From positions 1-64,000 of the forward strand of contig NZ_LAXJ01000016.1 in the NCBI RefSeq assembly GCF_001441615.1: a stretch of 64,000 nucleotides of DNA, written 5' to 3'. The stretch is from Roseovarius atlanticus. Its GTDB lineage: Bacteria > Pseudomonadota > Alphaproteobacteria > Rhodobacterales > Rhodobacteraceae. Shown piece by piece: positions 61,250-64,000 of the stretch (positions are counted from its first letter, which is position 1; each line of letters begins with the position of its first letter). The notes under the pieces were generated by a model. It saw only the letters and a program-made list of their open reading frames with translations, searched no databases and was not told the origin of the DNA. The translations under genes and the position numbers were made by a program.

Positions 61250-62713
61250 ATGAGAACGCTATTGAAGGCTTGGTCGCCACCAGGAGACTGGTTCACCTCG
61301 CAAGGCCGAGAACAACGGATCAAGGACTACATGGTGCTGTCCAATGGATTGATCTGGCAACGGCAGGCGAGCTTTTTTGCGGCGGCCGTTCTGGCAGCGT
61401 TTTACTTCGATCCGCTGTCGGTCTTCGCGTGTTACAGCGTCGTCCTTTTAACGGAGATGCTCGACCAGATCCTCGGAGCGCAGGCCAAGTCCTGGGACGG
61501 CGTAGATCCGGTTTTCGGCCGCAAACTGCTGAAACGCATCGCCGCCAACACCGCCATCAGCGCCTTGGCGATCAGCGTGTTCATCGCCAACATAGCCGTC
61601 CAGCAGAATGCCGGCGGCCAGTTCACTTCACTTTTCTTCCTCTTCTCGGCGTCGCTCTTCGCGGCAATGTACAACAGCCAGATGATCGGCATCCTCATAC
61701 TGCGCCTTTCGATCTACAGCGTCACATTTCTTTTCATCGCATTTCTGGATGTCTTGCGTTTCGCACCGCCGATCACTTCCCCGATCTGGCTACAGTTCTT
61801 CACGATCATGTTCGTTCTCTATTTTATCGTGGACAACTCCGCGAAGTTCTACCGCGGCTATCAAGACCGTTTGCAACAAATGAAATTGATTGAAGAAGAG
61901 AACGAACGGACCAAAGCGGCGTTGGAGATCAAATCGCAATTTCTATCCACTGTTAGCCATGAACTGCGCACACCGCTCACCTCGATCATCGGGTCGCTTG
62001 AACTGGTCAACAACGGCGTACTCGGGGAAATGCCTCAGAATTTCAAGCCTGTCATCGACATGGCCACCAAGAACAGCCGCCGACTGGCCAACCTGATAGA
62101 CGATTTGCTTGACCTGCAGAAGATCGAAGCGGGCGAGATCGACTTCCAGATGGAGCCGATCTGCAGCAACGACCTGGCCAGAGAGGCTATCGACTCCATC
62201 TCTGGCTATGCGAGCATGCTTGGGATCAGTCTTGAATTGCACGTTTGCAAGGACGAATGCCAGATCATGGGTGACCGGAAAAGGCTGATACAGGTGATGA
62301 ACAATCTTCTGTCGAATGCCTTGAAGTTCTCCAAGGACGATGACGCCGTGAAGGTGTTTGTCGAAAACGTTGGAAGCCGCGTTCGTATTTCGGTCGAGGA
62401 TAAAGGCGCGGGTATTCCCGACTTCGCGGAGGAGCGCGTTTTCGGGAAGTTCAGCCAACTCGATTCATCCGACGTGCGCCGGGTCGGCGGCACCGGCCTG
62501 GGACTTAACATTTCGAAACAAATCGTCGAAAGCCACAACGCAGAGATCGGATATGTCAGCGCGCTTGGTGTCGGCTCTACATTCCATGTCGACTTCGAAC
62601 GGCTCGAGGTAATGGACCGTGACGAGGCAAATGTGGAAAACATGTCCGAAATCTATAGTTGCGACGCGGGTGAATCAGCTGACTCGGCTCCAGAAACTCG
62701 AAAAGCGAGTTAG
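61250..62713 (+). CDS. Membrane-bound sensor histidine kinase
   Basis: A 487-residue kinase. The N-terminal 210 residues hold about six hydrophobic helices (ASFFAAAVLAAFYFDPLSVF, LFFLFSASLFAAMYNSQMIG, FFTIMFVLYFIVDNSAKFYR and others) with little periplasmic sequence, suggesting detection of a signal within the membrane. After a coiled coil come the H box STVSHELRTPLTSIIG (His near residue 237), N box QVMNNLLSNALKFS, G1 VEDKGAGIPD, F box FGKFSQLD and G2 GGTGLGLNISKQIVE. No receiver domain. The neighbouring response regulator with a degenerate GGDEF domain is a possible partner. Confidence 0.9.
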   Translation: MRTLLKAWSPPGDWFTSQGREQRIKDYMVLSNGLIWQRQASFFAAAVLAAFYFDPLSVFACYSVVLLTEMLDQILGAQAKSWDGVDPVFGRKLLKRIAANTAISALAISVFIANIAVQQNAGGQFTSLFFLFSASLFAAMYNSQMIGILILRLSIYSVTFLFIAFLDVLRFAPPITSPIWLQFFTIMFVLYFIVDNSAKFYRGYQDRLQQMKLIEEENERTKAALEIKSQFLSTVSHELRTPLTSIIGSLELVNNGVLGEMPQNFKPVIDMATKNSRRLANLIDDLLDLQKIEAGEIDFQMEPICSNDLAREAIDSISGYASMLGISLELHVCKDECQIMGDRKRLIQVMNNLLSNALKFSKDDDAVKVFVENVGSRVRISVEDKGAGIPDFAEERVFGKFSQLDSSDVRRVGGTGLGLNISKQIVESHNAEIGYVSALGVGSTFHVDFERLEVMDRDEANVENMSEIYSCDAGESADSAPETRKAS

Positions 62714-62980
62714 AAAACGTTTCCCGATCCATGAGACGCAGGTTCTCAAGTCTCGTAGTGCCTTGATCCGCGGAATTTGAGGCAGTGATGACAAACCGGT
62801 CAGACCGTGGATCGGCCAAACCCGGGGGAGCAGAGCGCCTAGAGCGCGTTGACCAGGTCACTTGCTCTAACCCATGCCGCGGCTGAACCATTTGTTGAAC
62901 ATCGCCGACTGCGCAGCGCAGCACCGGATTCGGCATCCGTACGAAGGCTAATCCATCACTTTGCTCCCTCTTGGATGCTC

Positions 62981-63697
62981 TCAGATTGCAGGGAAAGACG
63001 ACACGACGCGCGGGAACAGCGTCTGATAGGCTTCGGCATGCGTGATGCGCGTGCCGGAGTTGAGCCACGCCTGGTTGCCCCGCTGAAGCGCCACGCGCGT
63101 GTGATAATCCCACAGCCATTCCTGAGCGTCCATGCACTCGAACGCCTTGCGTTTCAAGTCAAAGACCGGATCGATGTTGAGATAGAGGTCCGGTTTCCAG
63201 CCTGAGTTCTCCGGCTGGTGCGGTTCATACATCAATATCGGAACCGGTTTCGCCGAAGGAACCTGCGGATTATGCCCCTTCGCCTGCGAGATGATCTGCG
63301 CTTCCTGCGCCACCCGGCTGGTCAGTTCGTGATCGAAATTCCACGGATCGCCCGGCGCGTGGCTCAGGATGAAGGATGGCGCGACCTCGCGGATGGTATC
63401 CGCCAGTTGCAGGATCGTGTCCTCCGTGATCCGCATAGGGTAATCCAAGTGCCCCAGCAACCGAAGGTTCGCGCCCAGCACATCCGCCGCCCGGCGGGTT
63501 TCATCGGTACGTTCCGCATTAACCCGGTCGAGCGTCATGCCCTCCTGGCGCCACAGCTTCGCGCTCTCACCCCGGGCACCGAGCGACAGGCAGACGACAT
63601 GCATGTCCCAGCCTTCCCTGGCGTGAAGCGCGATGGCACCGCCCGAGCGCCAGACGAAATCGGCCGCGTGGGCACTGATGACAAGGCCTGATGGCAT
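62981..63697 (-). CDS. PIG-L/LmbE family protein, probable 4-oxalomesaconate hydratase (GalB-like)
   Basis: A 238-residue PIG-L-fold protein. The metal-site motif reads VISAHAADFVWRSGGAIALH, the variant of AHxDD found in GalB-type members, followed by LGARGESAKLWRQEGMTLDR and SHAPGDPWNFDHEL. GalB hydrates 4-oxalomesaconate in gallate/protocatechuate 4,5-cleavage. It starts at 63697, 3 bp after the TctA permease stop, supporting a tricarboxylate or aromatic-acid uptake/catabolism operon. A simple N-deacetylase is the alternative. 62714-62980 shows no gene. Confidence 0.7.
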   Translation of the reverse strand: MPSGLVISAHAADFVWRSGGAIALHAREGWDMHVVCLSLGARGESAKLWRQEGMTLDRVNAERTDETRRAADVLGANLRLLGHLDYPMRITEDTILQLADTIREVAPSFILSHAPGDPWNFDHELTSRVAQEAQIISQAKGHNPQVPSAKPVPILMYEPHQPENSGWKPDLYLNIDPVFDLKRKAFECMDAQEWLWDYHTRVALQRGNQAWLNSGTRITHAEAYQTLFPRVVSSFPAI

Positions 63698-63700
63698 GGA

Positions 63701-64000
63701 TTAACTCTCCTTTACGGGGTCAGGATTCTTTCGGGCGCCAAGCGCGACCCAGATCACCAGCAGGACCGACATGACGAGGAACGCGGCGCTGATGGGGCGG
63801 TCGATGAACACCATGAAATCCCCGCGGCTGATCAGCAAGGCACGCCGGAAATTCTCTTCGATCAGGGGTCCCAGGACATATCCCAAGAGCAATGGCGCCG
63901 GCTCGAACCCGAAGGCCACCATGACATAGGCGGCCAGGCCCAGTCCCGCGACAAGGAAGACGTCGAAGCTGATATTCGCCACGCTGTAGACGCCAACGGC
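63701..64000 (-). CDS. tctA: Tripartite tricarboxylate transporter permease TctA (C-terminal part, runs off the right edge)
   Basis: The C-terminal 99 codons. TM segments VFLVAGLGLAAYVMVAFGFE and AAFLVMSVLLVIWVALGARK and the block PAPLLLGYVLGPLIEENFRR ALLIS (typical TctA) are clear. TctA is the large permease subunit of TRAP-like tricarboxylate transporters, working with TctB and the binding protein TctC, which lie beyond the edge. The stop at 63701 nearly abuts the GalB-like gene. Confidence 0.88.
   Translation of the reverse strand, partial: AVGVYSVANISFDVFLVAGLGLAAYVMVAFGFEPAPLLLGYVLGPLIEENFRRALLISRGDFMVFIDRPISAAFLVMSVLLVIWVALGARKNPDPVKES

Overview
The window looks like a chromosome segment of a marine Rhodobacteraceae (Roseobacter-group) alphaproteobacterium. 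The evidence is high-GC coding with long overlapping GC-rich reading frames, a methylsuccinyl-CoA dehydrogenase of the ethylmalonyl-CoA pathway, a complete C-P lyase cluster in an arrangement seen in alphaproteobacteria, an era-DUF1491 pair near recO, and a BciA-type 8-vinyl reductase that hints at (past or present) aerobic anoxygenic phototrophy. No 16S rRNA is present, so the assignment rests on gene content.

Layout. 1-5.2 kb: 5' part of pheT (minus), a TauE/SafE permease, mcd, then about 800 bp of debris holding a decayed fumarylacetoacetase-like gene and REP-like hairpins. 5.2-20.3 kb: the phosphonate (C-P lyase) regulon. It comprises phnM1 (minus), a DUF1045 2H-phosphoesterase (plus), the core operon phnG-H-I-fosX-HAD-phnJ-K-L-N (minus, mostly stop/start overlaps), phnF-phnM2 (plus), a hexapeptide acetyltransferase, and phnC-D-E1-E2 (minus) behind a convincing Pho box. 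phnP is absent from the window. 20.3-32.2 kb: a TetR regulator, a META-domain lipoprotein, DUF1330, an LLM oxidoreductase, recO, a large secreted VWA protein with eight to nine roughly 88-residue repeats, a VOC protein, DUF1491, era, a bciA-like reductase, an ABC exporter and tRNA-Gly(UCC) with a duplicated 3' part.

32-62.8 kb is accessory. Three truncated copies of one IS end (32.6, 44.9, 57.2 kb) lie against broken genes: a thermonuclease without its start codon, a TPP-enzyme fragment, a gamma-glutamyltransferase pseudogene and a short truncated ORF. Between them are a three-gene export cluster resembling the bgsBA mixed-linkage glucan synthase plus a predicted outer-membrane barrel, a LysR-centred group of redox, cupin and carboxymuconolactone-decarboxylase genes sharing TTCATGA motifs, an HtpX protease, and a 2927-residue orphan Tc-toxin A-like protein. 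At 57.7-62.7 kb lies a signalling group: a response regulator with a degenerate GGDEF domain, a small ORF, a SAM methyltransferase, a FeeM-like N-acyl amino acid synthase and a membrane histidine kinase, with two perfect TTAA-N7-TTAA (CtrA-type) sites. The right end returns to metabolism with a GalB/PIG-L protein and the C-terminus of a TctA permease.

The strongest candidates for something undescribed are the CtrA-box methyltransferase/FeeM/kinase/degenerate-GGDEF cluster, the orphan TcA-like giant, the BgsBA-plus-barrel cluster, and the C-P lyase operon in which a 2H-phosphoesterase and a HAD phosphatase may take over the missing PhnP step.
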